This document shows, piece by piece, positions 24,601 to 35,675 of a DNA stretch of 64,000 nucleotides. The position numbers and the translations under genes were made by a program. Under the pieces are notes generated by a model. It searched no databases and was not told the DNA's origin. It saw nothing but the letters and a program-made list of their open reading frames with translations. The stretch comes from Brachionus plicatilis (Eukaryota > Rotifera > Eurotatoria > Ploima > Brachionidae), in assembly GCA_010279815.1 (NCBI GenBank), contig QEOQ01000274.1, forward strand, positions 986,618 to 1,050,617, given 5' to 3'. Within the stretch, counting starts at the first letter, position 1, and each line of letters opens with the position of its first letter.

Positions 24601-27600
24601 AAAATCACTTGTTCAAGTTTATGTTGACCAAATTGGAAATGCCATAAATGTAACTTTTCTACTCATGATTTAATAATTTAATTTTTGTTTTCTAAATAAA
24701 AAAAGGAAGAGCATTTTTTTGAATACATTGATCTTTGGTCTTCAAAATACACTTGGGGAGGAATGGAACTGCCTGGTGAAGGCGATGTTGTTGTAATCAG
24801 TGAAAATCAAGCGGTCTACTTTGACACCCATACACCAATTCTCAAAGGTGTTCTTATAATTGGTGGTGCCTTGATATTCGATGACATGCAAGATGTTCAT
24901 CTTCAATGTGAATACATAATTATAATGTAAGATTTTAAAAATTTATTTTTTTTTTTTTGCACCAAAAAAATCAATTGCCTAAAAAATAATCTTTAAAAAA
25001 AAAATAGCGACAATGGTCTGCTTCAGATCGGAAGTGAAGAAAAGCCTTTTATGCACAAGGCTGAAATAACAATGTATGGCTCGGCTCGTTCAATTGAAAT
25101 TCCAATATTTGGTGCCAAAGTAATTGCTCTCAGAAATGGCACAATTGATATGCACGGCAAACCAGTTGGAGTAACATGGACACAGCTTGGTCAAACAGCA
25201 AATGCAGGCTCACATCAAATTGTTCTAAAAGAGCCTGTTGTTTGGGAGGTTGGCAGCGAAATAGTGATTGCTACAACTGGAGATTTATATTCTGTAAGAG
25301 AAAGTGAAGTAAGAAACATCATTGGCAAGTCTGCAGATAACAAGACTTTGACTCTTGATCAGCAGTTAAATTATACGCATTTATCTGTGGAAATACAAGT
25401 GGGACAAAGTCCTGATTTGTATACTGTTGAAAAAAAAGCCGAAGTGGGTCTTTTGAGCAGAAACATCAAATTTCGAGGCAACAATGATGATTCGTGGAAT
25501 TCTTTGAAAAGTGCCACTGCTTGTCCAGAAGGCTTTGATCCATCTGAATTTGCCACACAAACTTGCTACTTGGGAAGATATGGTGACGAAATAGGTTCAA
25601 ATGAATTTGGTGCACAAATAATGATTCATGCGGACATGGATGCGCCCAGAAACAAGGAGCATGTGATTGCCAGAATCCAGAATGTTGAATTGTTTCATGT
25701 TGGTCAATCGTTCAGACTTGGAAGGTATCCGATTCACTTTCATTTGAATGGTGACATGCCAAGCTCCTATGTGAGAGAGTGTTCCATAAGAAAATCGTTC
25801 AACAGAGCAGTGAATGTGCATGGCACTCATTATGTGAAAGTTTCGCGCAATTTCATCTACGACATAATGGGTGGCGCTTACTTTTTGGAAGATAGTGTAG
25901 AAATAGGAAATGAGTTTAGCTACAATTTGGCCATTTTTGTCAAAACAAGCTCTAGTTTGCTCAACGAAGACTCGACACCAGCAGCATATTGGGTAACCAA
26001 CCCGAACAACACAGTTATTCACAATTCAGTCGCTGGAGGCACTCACTTCGGCTTCTGGTACAGACTTTTGGACCGACCAGATGGACCTTCGTTTGATCAG
26101 AATTATTGTCCCAAAAAAATTCCACTCGGACGCTTTTTCAACAACACCATTCATAGCTCTGGTCGAATTGGTCTATGGATTTTCCCTGGATACACACCAT
26201 CAGTTTCTGGCTCTTGTTGGGACTCAAGGCCGTCAGTTGCCAAATTTGAAAACTTGGTTTCATATTCAAATGAGAAAGGAAGCGAATGGGTTTTTTCAAA
26301 TAGTATTCAATTTAGAAATTTTATAATTTATGACCAGTCACATGTTGGAATAGAGACTAAAAATAATGTTTATCATAATCATTTTTCGAAAAATATTCAG
26401 CCTCTTGTTGCTACTTTTTATAATGAGAACACTGGACCAGCTATTCTAAATTCAATCATTATTGGCAATTCTGATAACTTGGATACCAAATCAACTGAAA
26501 GTGGAATCGTCCTTGCTTGGGACAGAGGTCAATTGATTAAAAATGTTACTTTCATTAATTTTCCATCTGATAAAAGTCACTGCATGAGAGGTCCTGAAAT
26601 TCATGGAACTTGCTTGTAAGTTTTTTTAATTTTTTAATGAAAAAGTGAAATTTGAATTTTAGTAACAATTTGAGTTAAGAGAAATTTTTTTTACTAAAAT
26701 AGAAACATTATTTAAAATTGAAATTAAAATGGTTTAATTTTTTGTGTTTTAATTACAAAATGTATCCTATGTTGAAATAACATTAAAAAGTGCGATGTTT
26801 CATATAAAAAAATAATTTTTAGCCAATAACTTAAAATTTTGACATCGAGTTTGTGATATGATGATTCTTAAGATAATATTTGTAGTTTGAAAAACTATCA
26901 AAACTCTATTTTCCATTTTTTATAAATAGATTTTTTGTTAAAATGCATCAAACGAATTATAAATAAAGTCAAAATTTATAAAGAAAAAAGCAAAGTTTTC
27001 GGGTTTAGTTGGCTAGGTGAACTATTTTTTATCTATCACTGGAACAATTCTTGTTCTCAGGTCTTTTGAAAAATTAGTTCACCTAATCTAAAAATTGTTC
27101 ACCTATTTTGATATTTTTTCATCTATTTAGAAAAAAAACAAAATGTAATATTAAAAAATATTAATTCAATTGATAAATAAAAATTAAAAAATAAGATAGA
27201 ATACAAAATAATTCAAATACTTGAAGAGTGAAAAATTAATTTTATTTTTCTTTGATTTTTATTATTTATGTTTAAAGTCAAAGATTTGAGTAGAGAGGGC
27301 ATTTGCAATTGTTGAAATGGTAATACCTGGTCAACTAGATCAGAGCAAATGCTATTTCTAAAGCTCCTCCAAATTAAAAAAAGAAAACAAAAATTTTTTA
27401 ACTTCGATTGTTTATTTTTTTATCAGTTTCGAGAATTCTTTCATATTAAGACGTTTTATGAAAGAATAAAATAAAATTAACTTGTTAATAATTTAATTTG
27501 ATCGTGCTCGCCATCAAGACGATCTTCATCTATTTTGGTGGTCGATTGGCCGCTTTCCAACAGCAGTAAATATTATTCCTAATAGCTCTTTGTTCGTTAA

Positions 27601-30600
27601 TTTAGTGAAATGAATTTTAAAAAAAATAAAGAAAAATCGGAGCAAAAAATCCAGATTTTTGTAGATTTTAAAGCCAAGTTTCTTTGGATTCTCAAAAAAT
27701 AATTTGATTATTAGTTGCACTAAAAAATTGCTAATTTGATTTGAATACTTTTATTTATTTATTTATTTTGAAATTAATTAACCTCCTCCCTCAGGAGAAT
27801 TAAAAATAAAAAATCATAGCGAATAAAAAAAAAAATAAAAAAATTTAAATGTCTCGAAGAATTCAGATTTTAAGATTTTTTTCATTGATTTTCTTTTGAG
27901 TGAAGTTGAAAATTTACTTGTATTTTATTTTGGCCAAAGATTCAAAATGTTTTTCTTAATATTATTGAAAAAATATTGATCTATCCGATTGTGTGAAATG
28001 TACATTAGTCCTTCTTATCGATCAAATGAATATTTCGCTTTAAAAAAATTAAAATTAAAGAATTAATCTAATAAGAATTCATAATAATTGATCGATGAAC
28101 TATCATAAAAAAGAATAATAAAAATAGAGAAAAAAAAAGTAGAGGAAACAATAATTAGGAATGTTTTAAAATAGAGATTGCTAATAACAAAAATTAAAAT
28201 TAAAAAATAGAATTTACATAAAAGGTAGTAAAAAAAAAGAGAGAAAATAAGTTTTTTAATAAGTTAAATGCAAAAATTTGCAAGAATAAATAAATTCTCT
28301 TATTCATCATTTTCTCTTTGATAATTTTTTTTCTCTTTAAAATATTCACAATCAATTTTAATTTTTCTTCTAAAAATTTTTTTTTTCTTTTATGAATCGA
28401 TTTAAAATGACTTTTTTATACTAGGATTTTTTGCGGAGGTTGGCTGACAAAGTTAGAAGAATTAAAATTTATCAATGTGCAAATTAGAGCCATACAGAGA
28501 TGGGACTGGGACTTAATCTATGATGATTTAGATGGTAGTTTGACAGATGAGACGAATAATGTCGTTGTCTACAATAATAATTTCACCATCAATGATCCCA
28601 ATTGTAAATCAGACAGTCGTTTTGTAAATGGTTCTATTTGCAAGGATACCAAAGGCTGGATTAGATTTGCATTCAATGATCTTAATCCAGATTTAGTCTT
28701 AAGAGCAAACATCACAAATAATGAAGGGCAAATGGCATCTACAATTAAGTATGCAAAGCGATTGACTCACATTCTTGGCTTTATGAGTGCTTTAGAAGCC
28801 AACCAGCATTATTTGATTGAATTCGACCAAGCTTTGTATCCAACCAACATAACATACTCTGCTGGATTCTATAACATCGAGCCTGGCAACTGGATTATAA
28901 TCCAACATCGAATGTGGAAAAAGCCAGATAGAGTATTTTTCGGCAGCCAATTGCAAATTGAATCTTTTGTTCCACTAAGTACCACAATGGACACTGGAAG
29001 ATGGTATTGGGACAATTCAACTCAACTGTTGAGCTACATATTGAACAACAATAACAACATGAGTCCATTTGTTGACTATGAAGTCCTGTTTGATGCTCAT
29101 GTCTGCCGATATGTTGGCTGTGAGTTGCCAATTCAGCCAGGCTACAGACTGCCGGTGACAGAGCGTCCGCCTAATGCATTATTTTGGTCAGATGTTGAAA
29201 CTTGGGCATTTGCTGAGCCAGGCTGGGGCGGATATGTGGAAACACGAAGCACTGGCCTTTCCTATCAATTGCCTCAAGATGGTCAAAGTGTAAAAATTCC
29301 AGATGGAAAGTATGTGGTTGTTGATTGTGCCATACCCAAATTGAAATATTTACAAATTGATGGAGTGTTGGAATTTGACAATGGACTGAATCATACTTTG
29401 AGTGCTGAATTGATTTTTGTGAATGGAGGCCAATTGATTATCGGATGGGAAAATGATCCCATTTTGAATAGTGTTGATATTATCTTGCGCGGAACAAAAG
29501 AATCGCTCAATTTCTACTTGCCTGATGGACTGAGCAGCATTGGTGGCAAAGGAATAGGAGTATTTGGTGGTCTTGATTTGCATGGTCGACCAAGACATCC
29601 CTCTTGGACAACACTATCCGATTCGTCATCCAAAAACAGCAACACAATCAAATTGACAGTGTCAGTTGACTGGCTGCCAGGCGAAACCATTGTCATCGGC
29701 TCCACTTCCTATCATCCAAACCAGACAGAAATATTCAAAATAGTTGCCAAGTCAGCTGACAACAAAACGCTCACTTTGAATTCAACTCTAAAGTATGATC
29801 ACATGGCCTATGGCGAAACATATCCAAATGGCCAGTCATACTCAATTGGTGCACCAGTTGGTCTTTTGTCAAGAAACATAAGAATAATTGGCGAACAATA
29901 TCCAGATCAATTTACTCAGCTGTATGGATCAAGAACCATTGTGTCGGACTATTCGACTCTGGACTCCGAGGGCAACCCAGTCTTTTACAAAGGATATGCC
30001 AGATTGTCAGATGTGGAATTTGATCTTTTTGGTCAGTTTAGTCGAGGCGACAGTGACGACTACAAATATGGCATTTTGTTCTCCAACCTGGGCGACTACA
30101 ACTACTCTCGTCCATCGTATGTGCGAAATTGTGCTTTTCACCATGGCTTTGCGGCTGCAGTCGGCATCCTCGAGTCAAACAGCATACCAATTGAAGACAA
30201 TGTAGTTCATCGAACACTCGATTTTGGCATTTACTTGGAAGGACATTCAAACAATGTGAGAAGAAACATGCTTGTCTATGTGCTTTGGTCATCTTCGATA
30301 TTATTTTGGGAAGCTGAATTCAATGGGGAATATTGGGGCGCCATAGACGCTCATTTGGCCAAGTCCGTGGTACTGGAAGACAACTTTATCAGTGGTGTCG
30401 AACGGCTTGGACTGTTCTACAAGGCTGAAGCATGTGATCACTTGAATGAAACAGTCGGAGTCGGAATGAACAATTCTATCAGAGGAAACACTATTTATTC
30501 TTGTTTGGCTGGCGTTGTTGTTATGCCTGATTTTTATCACAAATTGTCATGCGTGAAAATAGCAGGTTTTACCATATTTAAGGCAATGCGCTATGGAATT

Positions 30601-33600
30601 TATTACCAAGGCAGGCAAAGTATAATTCTGGACCAAAACAAATTAATTGACAATTTTATCAGTGCATTTACATACGTGATAGAACCTGCTCCCATATTGC
30701 ACAAGTTTTCGGATAAATTCTATACAAATAACAATTCTTTGATTGTAGGCCAATCTTTAGGTTTTAATTGTCTAAGTGATGTAAGAACATTTGATCTTAA
30801 TTTTAATTCAGCTACAAGAATTGAGACATTTGGTGCTGGCACTAATCTTCAAGGAAAAATTGGGCTAGTTTGGTCAAATTTTATTGGAGCTGCAAATGGG
30901 GCTCCCTACAAGCCATGGGCTGGTTTAATGACCTTTAATGCTGTCGACGGCAGAACATTATTTAATAACTTGACAATTACCAATTTTAATGAACAATGTG
31001 GTGTTAAAAATTATGTTTTAGCTACCAACAGAGATAATGATGATGCCCAACATCCAGTTATGATGAAAAATATTCACATTTATGGAGTTGAAAATTCATC
31101 CAAAATTTGGATTCATAGACCTAATTTAGATAAAATAAATATCTGGGACTGCATTGATATGGATTGTGATGCGATGAAAAAAGCTCTTCTGAATGATTTA
31201 GATGGATCTTTTCTGGGCGAACCAGGCACTGTTATACCTCAATCGGAATTTGAGTGGGGCAGCCAAAAGAGAGGTCTTGGTGATTTCAGAATTCCCAAAG
31301 AAATGCTTGCTGCACCAAATGGATCAATGATTCCTCCAAATCAAACCTACAAGTATCCAGGAATTGTAAGAGATGAAAATTTGTGCCAATATATTCACGA
31401 TTGGCAAGCATACAAATGCCATGGAATTGAGCACAGAGTTCTTTTAATTGAAAGTATGGACCCGGATACAATAAGAAGAAGATTGTCACCAGTGGCAATA
31501 CATGTCAATAATACATTTTTGGACTTAATCAATGGACCACAAGGTAAACGATAATTTAATTAATAAATTTGCCAAGATTTTTGTATTTTGAGGATAATTC
31601 TATTTTGAGGATAATTTTGAGGATTTTATATTGAATTAATTTGAATATTAGAAAATTTTTTTAAAAGATTTGATCCTTAGAATTAGTTATTTTTTATAAA
31701 TTTTTTAAAGTTAGATAACAATTTTAGGGTTTGGATTGTGTTAAAAAAAATGCATAATTTAAAAATCATCATTTTGAATTTTATTAATAATTAGAAATAA
31801 CGATTATTTTTTAAAAAACTTTCGTATAAAAATTAAATTTTCACGACGCGTTTCGACCAAATGGCCTTCTTCAGGTTTTAAGACTGAAAGAAAGAAAAAA
31901 TTTTAAATAAAAAATTTAAATAAATAAAGAGGAATATTTTATATAATAGAAATAATTGTTTTAAAAATTATTATTAAATTATTAGAAAAATAGATAATTA
32001 GAATAAAATTAATATACAATAAAAAGTTTTTGAAATTAATGTAAAATTAATGTCGAATTTTCATAATTGAAATTAAATGTTTAAATTTAAATTATTTATA
32101 ATTCAAAAAATCAAATTTAACAAAAATTAAAGATAAAAATTTTTTTATGAAAAACTTAGAGTTTTTATATATTCAATTTAAGGAATTTTTTTTTCATAAT
32201 AGGTATATTAAATTTTAAGAAAAAGTTTATTAGATCAGTTTCAGTTGATTTTCGAACAATGTCTTGTTTCAGGTCAGATTTAACTATATAGAATGAAAAA
32301 TCTTCTTCAACATGATTTATTTTATTAAAGTGAATAGATACTTCTGAACATGAATTAAAATTACTTAGAGATTTTCTAATATCTTTTTTAAATTTCCTAA
32401 TTGAATATAAATGATCTAATATTCTTATTTTAGCTTTTCTAGATGAATATCTCTATGAAAATAGAAATAAATAAATAATTTTTTATTTAAACATTTATCT
32501 AAAATAGTTTTCAATTAATAAAGATCATGGATGCTGTTTTGGTTATACATGCCTTGAACGAATTTCTCTTTTCATGGCCATAATTGCATCAGACTTAAAT
32601 ATCGATGTATATTTGACAAGCACTGCTCCAACTCAATTAAGATTTAGAATTTTAAATGCAGATGAAAACTACAAAGTTAGATTGTCAATGCATTACTTTA
32701 CATCAAATAGAATTGATCTCTATAAAAACGATCGATTTGTCCAACCGACCAATGCTCACTATGTAGATGGTAAAATGCAATTAAATGATACAACTGGAAG
32801 TCTGGAAAAATACATGCCTCATTACAGCAATCAATCTGGAACTAATTTGGCCGTAAGAGAAGATTCAAAAGTGTATTTTACTCTAGGAGGTGGTGATTAC
32901 ATTGATTTGAAAGTGACGCCAACAATTTTTGTCAAATTTGGAGTACCAGCAATTACAGAATCATCATTTTTTAACAAAGAAACACTGGTTCAAAATTTTG
33001 CCGATTTATTGGGCATACCAGCGAGTAAAATACGCAGAGTGGAAATAGTGGCAGAGAGTGAAGAGTTGAGAAAACGCAGATCGGCTCAAACTACTTTTAT
33101 TTCTTTGACAATTATGGAGGATCCAATTGAGACTATTTCTCTTCAAGATCAGGACAAATTAATCAAGACCGAACTGAACAATTTCACAGCTTTAATTATC
33201 AATGGGTTTACAACCGGAATATTGCAAGACAAAGCCATGCAATTGTTCAATGTAACTCTGTCTGATCTTTTGGTTCAAAAGCCAAATTCAAATGGAACTG
33301 ATGCCCCAATTAAAAAGATAAACAGAATTGTTGTTCAACAAGAAGCAGATAGATGCAAAGAAATGGTACCATGTGAAGTGCAACCTGTTCTAAAAGTTGT
33401 TGATGAAAATGTAAGATTTTTAATTTATTTCTTCGTTTTGCTCCTTCAATGTAGTAGTATTTTCAACTTTACTTGCTTTTATTTTGTTATCCACTTTATT
33501 GACATTCTCAAAATTTAACAAGTCAAATTTTTCACCGAGATTTTTAGTTCAAAAAGTATAATTATTTGATTTTTTTACTCAATTGTTAAACAAAATTCTC

Positions 33601-35602
33601 AATTTATTAAGTTATACACAAAAAAATTAATAAACACATAATTAAATACAAATTCAAAATTTTTAACTATTTGAAACTTTTTTAATTTTGATTACTTTTT
33701 AAAAAAATTTATTTAATTTCTCACCTAAATGAAAGATTAACATTGTATTTATGTGCTTATTTTTAGATCTTATCATGGAATTGATTTAAATAAAAATACC
33801 GAGATGAAGACTCTTAAAAATTTTGAAAAATTAACTGCTAGATTAAATTCATTTAATTAATTTTTGGAGTCTAAGTCTAGATTTTATTTTCATAAGATTT
33901 AGAGAATCGGAACTAAAAAATTATTTTTTTAGATGAAGACTTTAAAAAAGATTAGAAGACATTTTTTTTATTTTCTTTTAAGGTCAAAAAAACAATAATT
34001 ATTACATCGTTATATTAAAAAAAATATTTTAATAGCCTTTAAAAAGAATCAAAAAAATTGAAAGAAATTTTTAAATCTATCAAAAATCAAAAATTAATTT
34101 TTATGTAAAAAAAACAATTTCTTAGCATTTGATTACATGAGATTCAACCAAATTAGAACTTCATATATTTCGACTAAATGAGTCAAAAATTGAAAGCACG
34201 AATCTAAAATTTTAGATTTAATTTAAAAAAATTAATTTCAAATAAGATTTTTTTAACCAAAATAAAGTTATGCAAGTGCACCGAAACGCAGCAAATGTTA
34301 CATTTAAAAAGAAAAGCACTTGAAATAAGTTTTATGAAACTTTTTAATTAATTAAATTAAAGAAAAAAAAACTAGAATACAAATTTTATTTGGAAATTTT
34401 TCAATTTTAATTTATAAATCTTTATATTTTTATTTAATTGGAAATAGAATTTATTATTAAAAAAAAATAATAAAAAAAAACATCGAATTCAAATCATTAA
34501 CGATTAAGACTATTAAATTTTTAATTTTTAAAAGGATGATTTATTATTGAACATGGCAAATGAGGAATTTCCTTGGATTGTTGAAGCAGAAATTTATGAT
34601 AGTGATAGTCCAAGCGCTCAGATCGTTGTTCAAACTGAAGCAAGTCTTGAAGACGATGGTTATGTTAGATTCGAAAATATGAGTATTTCAGAGATAACAT
34701 CCAGTTTCAAAATTCGATACAAATTCAAGACTCCTCAAGGCCTCACTGATTCAAACTACACACCACCATCTTTGGCTTCAACTAAATCTCTAAGTTCGTC
34801 AAAAGCTGAGTTTTCTTGCATTTCAGATCAATCAAATATGGTCGTTGTAGAAAACGAATTTTTTGATCTAAGTGTTTCGGTAATTGATAAATTCTCATCG
34901 AAACAAGTCAAAAATTTAGATTGGAAAAATCACACTTGGCAAGCAACAATTGGAATACATAAAATGGAAAAATGCCAAGCAGAAGGTAGTCTACAAGTTG
35001 ACTCGCTGAACACATCGGCATATCTTGCAGATGGTGTATTCAATTTTGAAAATTTATACATCAACAAAACTGGCATGTATGTGCTCACTGTTTCTCTCAA
35101 AACATCCGATGATGATTATTCTTTCACTTGTCTTTCGAAATCAATCATTGTGAGTAAAGTTAAAACTGTCCTAGATGACACCACAATTCCCTCATCTTAC
35201 TTCACTTTCGAAGGAGATTTCAATGAGTACAAAGATAAAGTTGAAGACATCAAGGCTGTCATGTACAACTGTTATCTAGAAAAATACGGCTTAACTTTAA
35301 AAACTCCCATTTCTGTCTACAGTGGCAGTGTTATGGTTAACTTTGACTATCTAGGAAATGCCGAAAATATGACAAAATTTGGTCAAGATGTTGCTGCAGG
35401 AATTGAAATTGTTCCTGGTTTATCACTTGTATCAGCCATTTTGAATGATAGACAAATTGAGATTGAAAAAGCAGAAATAGAAACACCAGTTACTGAGACA
35501 ATTCAAGAAATTAGCGCCGCGATTAAAATCAGAGAAAATATTTTGGCTCTTTTAGTTGTAGCTTTTTTTCAATTTTATTTTATTTATTTTTTAGAAAAAT
35601 AA
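15695..35602 (+). CDS. PKHD1L1-like: Fibrocystin-L (PKHD1L1-like), complete copy A
   Basis: Twenty-four exons read in frame for 4,473 aa, close to vertebrate fibrocystin-L (about 4,200). Exons: 15695-15806, 15862-16119, 16180-16318, 16379-17392, 17463-17622, 17686-17800, 17873-18174, 18242-18448, 18511-18696, 18754-18835, 18905-19150, 19217-19371, 19426-19545, 19643-20140, 20258-20574, 20637-20881, 20959-21435, 22685-24416, 24496-24649, 24706-24926, 25008-26615, 28425-31543, 32524-33410, 34535-35602. Order: signal peptide, FN2-like, IPT/TIG, PA14, more IPT, cupredoxin-like, FN2-like, IPT array, G8, beta-helix repeats, second G8 and beta-helix, C-terminal hydrophobic anchor. Family knowledge: a large cell-surface protein related to the polycystic kidney protein fibrocystin; the vertebrate protein is in the stereocilia coat and on immune cells. 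The 3' seven exons are duplicated in inverted orientation at 49.5-63.1 kb. A poly(A) signal, AATAAA, is at 35670. Confidence 0.92.
15862..18174 (+). other. Copy A: FN2-like, first IPT and PA14 domains
   Basis: Exon 2 encodes an FN2-like module (CKIPFIYEGKEYNHC, then WSSC; residues about 45-92). The first IPT/TIG repeat begins at GGTMLWIYG and spans exons 2-4; the next starts near TPKLTSVDP. PA14 follows from about residue 427 (VWFKAYFAPLRSGSYDF, DTDGYAKVYLS) across the intron into exon 5, where GKYYYIES completes the usual K-Y-Y motif. Exon 7 matches the fibrocystin segment that follows PA14 (LQNALNDLP, FLVTFSADLGDVP). PA14 is a carbohydrate or adhesion module in many secreted proteins. Confidence 0.8.
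19643..21435 (+). other. Copy A: IPT repeats, cupredoxin-like domain and second FN2-like module
   Basis: Exons 14-16 hold IPT repeats recognised by GGG-x-I-x-I-x-G-x-G-F (GTGGGVIVNITGKGF, RGGSLITIYGDGF) with their paired Cys. Exon 17 encodes a cupredoxin-like barrel: GDVVTWSW, FWSGPPTETGSFTFQF, PGTYYYWSGY, FHGVVVVL. The usual copper-binding Cys and Met are not evident, so copper binding is doubtful. A second FN2-like module follows (CNFPFSYG, FNECTD, FKWCSPSG). This part has no copy on the minus strand within the window. Confidence 0.72.
21436..22684 (+). other. Copy A intron 17, carrying the outer edge of the inverted duplication
   Basis: The intron is 1,249 bp, long for the 5' half of the gene. 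Sequence from about 21980 to the acceptor matches, inverted and with indels, 63.06-63.92 kb; upstream of that no match is apparent. A hairpin lies at about 21963-22016, with arms CATCGTTCAATTTA and TAAATTGAACGATG-like. Confidence 0.6.
22685..24926 (+). other. Copy A: central IPT/TIG array and start of first G8 domain
   Basis: Exon 18 alone carries about six IPT/TIG repeats, recognised by SSNGGALITINGDGF, STNGGTIVKIQGNGF, GGLHLQINGSGF and GGTGGGTILTITGQNF with Cys pairs between. Exon 20 begins the first G8 domain (YTWGGMELPGEGDVVVIS, LKGVLIIGGALIF). This block has a near-identical inverted copy at 60813-63057; the 558-residue stretch from the Met at 22744 differs from it at 8 residues by my count. 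Confidence 0.85.
25008..26615 (+). other. Copy A: G8-1 and first parallel beta-helix region
   Basis: The exon completes G8-1 (LLQIGSEEKPF, VIALRNGTIDMHGKP, VEVGLLSRNI-type ending) and continues into PbH1 beta-helix repeats with H/N-rich turns (YPIHFHLNGDM, AVNVHGTHYVKVSRNFI, NNTVIHNSVAGGTHFG). Family knowledge: G8 plus PbH1 also occurs in CEMIP/TMEM2. The last roughly 90 codons differ markedly from copy B although the preceding 430 are nearly identical. Confidence 0.85.
26616..28424 (+). other. Copy A intron 21, unrelated to its copy B counterpart
   Basis: The intron is 1,809 bp. I find no alignable similarity to the 1,311-bp intron at 57812-59122 of copy B. It contains GTTCACCTA repeats near 27050-27100 and a minus-strand ORF (27526-27720) with no recognised family. 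Confidence 0.55.
28425..31543 (+). other. Copy A: second G8 domain and second beta-helix region
   Basis: The largest exon, 3,119 nt. It opens with FCGGWLTKLEELKF and RWDWDLIYDDLDGSLT, a signature of this family, then G8-2 (LFWSDVETW, LPQDGQSVKIPDGKYVVVD, GLLSRNIRIIGE) and PbH1 repeats (VRNCAFHHGFAAAVGI, NVVHRTLDFGIYLEGHSNN). Codons in about 30490-31060 and 28655-28745 are diverged from copy B; the rest is nearly identical. Confidence 0.85.
31842..31874 (-). ncRNA. Degenerate hammerhead-ribozyme-like motif
   Basis: On the minus strand the core strings CTGAAGA (CUGANGA) and GAAA are separated by a 4-bp stem, GGCC with GGTC (one G-U pair), and an ATTT loop. A short ACG/CGT stem follows GAAA. 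The base that would follow the cleavage triplet is G, not A, C or U, so self-cleavage is unlikely. It lies downstream of an endonuclease remnant on the same strand, the place where Penelope-like elements carry hammerheads. Confidence 0.4.
32195..32455 (-). pseudogene. Penelope-like element GIY-YIG endonuclease remnant
   Basis: Minus-strand translation from about 32455 reads SSRKAKIRILDHLYSIRKF, then SEVSIHFNKINH and STETDLINFFLKFNIP. This is the C-terminal half of the GIY-YIG nuclease of Penelope-like retroelements (R-x-R-x-x-x-HL-x-x-I, then S-x-E-V-A-x-HF, then E-x-D-L-I). The catalytic GIY-YIG strands are absent and no reverse transcriptase is visible, so it is a 3' fragment. Confidence 0.6.
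32524..35602 (+). other. Copy A: C-terminal region with furin-like site and hydrophobic tail
   Basis: Exons 23 and 24 (1,124-bp intron, 33411-34534) encode the extracellular juxtamembrane part. LRKRRSAQ at about residue 4004 is a basic proprotein-convertase-type site. The protein ends in ENILALLVVAFFQFYFIYFLEK, a hydrophobic stretch with at most three residues after it. It therefore has either a membrane segment with no cytoplasmic tail or a GPI-anchor signal. Copy B matches except for clustered changes next to intron 22 and at the last residues. Confidence 0.75.
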
Positions 35603-35669
35603 TCTTTTTAAATTGAATTTTATTCATTTAGTTCAAAACCATTGAAAAAATATTTAGTATTTTTGTCTT

Positions 35670-35675
35670 AATAAA
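35670..35675 (+). terminator. Poly(A) signal of fibrocystin-L copy A
   Basis: AATAAA lies 68 bp past the stop codon. The equivalent site is conserved in the inverted copy at 49464-49469. Confidence 0.55.

Larger units (their letters stand above)
31544..32523 (+). other. Copy A intron 22 containing a Penelope-like element remnant
   Basis: The intron is 980 bp and does not align to the 2,185-bp intron at the same position in copy B. Its minus strand carries a GIY-YIG endonuclease remnant followed by a hammerhead-like motif. Confidence 0.55.

Noticed and set aside
25597..26022. Minus-strand 141-codon ORF opposite the G8-1/beta-helix exon, conserved in copy B at 59716-60141
   Set aside because: It is fully antisense to a conserved exon; its conservation follows from the duplication, and it has no splice partners or family features.
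29888..30205. Overlapping ORFs of 105 and 84 codons in other frames of the G8-2 exon, duplicated in copy B
   Set aside because: They are frame shadows of the fibrocystin-L coding sequence.
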